This document shows positions 5,599-6,488 of a stretch of DNA of 6,488 bases, piece by piece. How positions within the stretch are numbered: position 1 is the stretch's first letter; each line of letters begins with the position of its first letter. Position numbers and translations under genes: made by a program. The notes under the pieces are model-generated. The model had not been told where the DNA came from and searched no databases. It saw nothing but the letters and a program-made list of their open reading frames with translations. Origin of the DNA: Spirochaetaceae bacterium (GTDB lineage Bacteria; Spirochaetota; Spirochaetia; Treponematales; Breznakiellaceae); NCBI GenBank assembly GCA_031265025.1, contig JAISDF010000208.1, positions 1-6,488 of the forward strand, written 5' to 3'.

Positions 5599-6488
5599 GT
5601 GGCAAGATCAAGCGAAAGTTCGGAAGTCCGGGGAAACGTAACCAGGGCGGCGACAGCCGAAGAAAAGGAAAAAGCCCTTGAGGCCGCGAGGCTTCAGATA
5701 GAAAAGCAGTTCGGAAGCGGTTCCCTCATCAAACTGGGAACCAATTCAAACGCGGCGGGTCTGGAAATCATACCTACAGGCTCCATACTTCTTGACGAGG
5801 CCCTGGGTATAGGCGGCTATCCCAGGGGGAGAATCATCGAGATTTACGGACCTGAGTCATCGGGAAAGACCACTCTGGCCCTGCACGCCATCGCCGAAGC
5901 GCAGAAAACAGGCGGCATAGCGGCCTTTGTGGACGCCGAACATGCCCTGGACCCGGTATATGCCAGGAATCTCGGGGTCAATATTGACGATTTATGGGTA
6001 TCCCAGCCCGATTCCGGCGAACAGGCCCTGGAAATTACCGAAAGCCTGGTCCGTTCGGGGGCGGTGGATGTGATAGTGGTGGACTCGGTCGCCGCCCTCA
6101 CCCCCCAGGCCGAAATAGACGGCGACATGGGCGACGCCCACATGGGACTCCAGGCGCGGCTCATGAGCCAGGCCCTGCGAAAGCTCACCGCCACCATAAG
6201 CAAATCAAGGACGCTGCTCGTCTTTATCAACCAGATACGCATGAAGATAGGCATCATGTTCGGTAATCCCGAAACAACTACAGGCGGCAACGCGCTCAAA
6301 TTTTACGCGTCCGTACGCCTCGAAGTACGCAAGATGGAAACCATGGAAAAGGGCGACGCCGACGCCGTAGGCAACCGGGTCAGGGTCAAGGTGGTTAAAA
6401 ACAAGGTGGCCCCGCCTTTCCGCAAGGTTGAACTGGAACTTATGTTCGGCAAGGGCATATCCGCCATCGGAAGCCTCCTTGACGCGGC
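5599..6488 (+). CDS. recA: Recombinase RecA, truncated at window end
   Basis: RecA forms ATP-dependent filaments on single-stranded DNA for homologous recombination and repair, and stimulates LexA self-cleavage where LexA exists. The first 296 codons are present; about 50-80 C-terminal residues lie beyond the right edge. Conserved parts are the N-terminal helix ALEAARLQIEKQFGSGS, Walker A GPESSGKTT (84-92), the catalytic glutamate in FVDAEHALD (Glu114), Walker B VIVVDS (158-163), DNA-binding loop 1 near GDMGDAHMG, and loop 2 after NQIRMKIGIMFGNPETTTGGNALKF is entered. The last visible part is the start of the C-terminal domain. The N-terminus is about 17 residues longer than E. coli RecA and is Ser/Glu/Ala-rich. 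The gene is divergent from prs across an 83-base intergenic region. Confidence 0.98.
   Translation, partial: MARSSESSEVRGNVTRAATAEEKEKALEAARLQIEKQFGSGSLIKLGTNSNAAGLEIIPTGSILLDEALGIGGYPRGRIIEIYGPESSGKTTLALHAIAEAQKTGGIAAFVDAEHALDPVYARNLGVNIDDLWVSQPDSGEQALEITESLVRSGAVDVIVVDSVAALTPQAEIDGDMGDAHMGLQARLMSQALRKLTATISKSRTLLVFINQIRMKIGIMFGNPETTTGGNALKFYASVRLEVRKMETMEKGDADAVGNRVRVKVVKNKVAPPFRKVELELMFGKGISAIGSLLDA

Noticed and set aside
5844..6299. 151-codon open frame on the - strand
   Set aside because: It is antisense to the most conserved part of recA and has no independent support.

Overview
The window is a compact, GC-rich bacterial chromosome segment with mostly housekeeping genes. It most likely comes from a spirochaete of the Treponema/Breznakiella type. 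That assignment rests on gene style: a divergent long PRPP synthetase with an 'SRSDR' motif, a TPR-plus-membrane-anchor protein of treponemal character, frequent ATA and AGG codons, and tight coupling of small exported proteins with housekeeping genes. It is an inference from memory of family sequences, not a database result. No mobile element, CRISPR array, tRNA or rRNA was seen.

Positions 1-717 hold the last codons of a possible upstream gene (TGA at 32-34) and a complete ribulose-phosphate 3-epimerase gene (rpe) that may overlap it by four bases. A 100-base gap (718-817) with a weak hairpin and T-run separates rpe from a + strand gene block, 818-4395. This block contains an exported TPR/coiled-coil protein, an unrecognised exported beta-rich protein that overlaps it by ATGA, a TPR protein with one membrane segment and an extracytoplasmic C-terminal domain, and D-aminoacyl-tRNA deacylase (dtd). 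Spacing inside the block is -4, +11 and +7 bases, so it looks like one transcript. The first three proteins are probably envelope-associated and may work together. dtd is probably a passenger.

A PRPP synthetase (prs) on the - strand, 4412-5515, converges on dtd with only 16 bases between the stop codons. It is divergent from recA (5599 to the right edge, truncated). The 83-base prs-recA intergenic region is the most structured non-coding DNA here. Two inverted AGTATAC/GTATACT arms flank an 11-base T-run, and each arm offers a TATACT -10 element pointing outward. The prs -10 lies so close to its ATG that the prs mRNA may be leaderless or nearly so, while recA has a strong Shine-Dalgarno sequence. 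The genes serve pentose phosphate metabolism (rpe), nucleotide precursor supply (prs), translation quality control (dtd) and DNA repair (recA). No known multi-gene defence or mobile system is visible. The least explained parts are the three-gene envelope cluster and the divergent promoter region.
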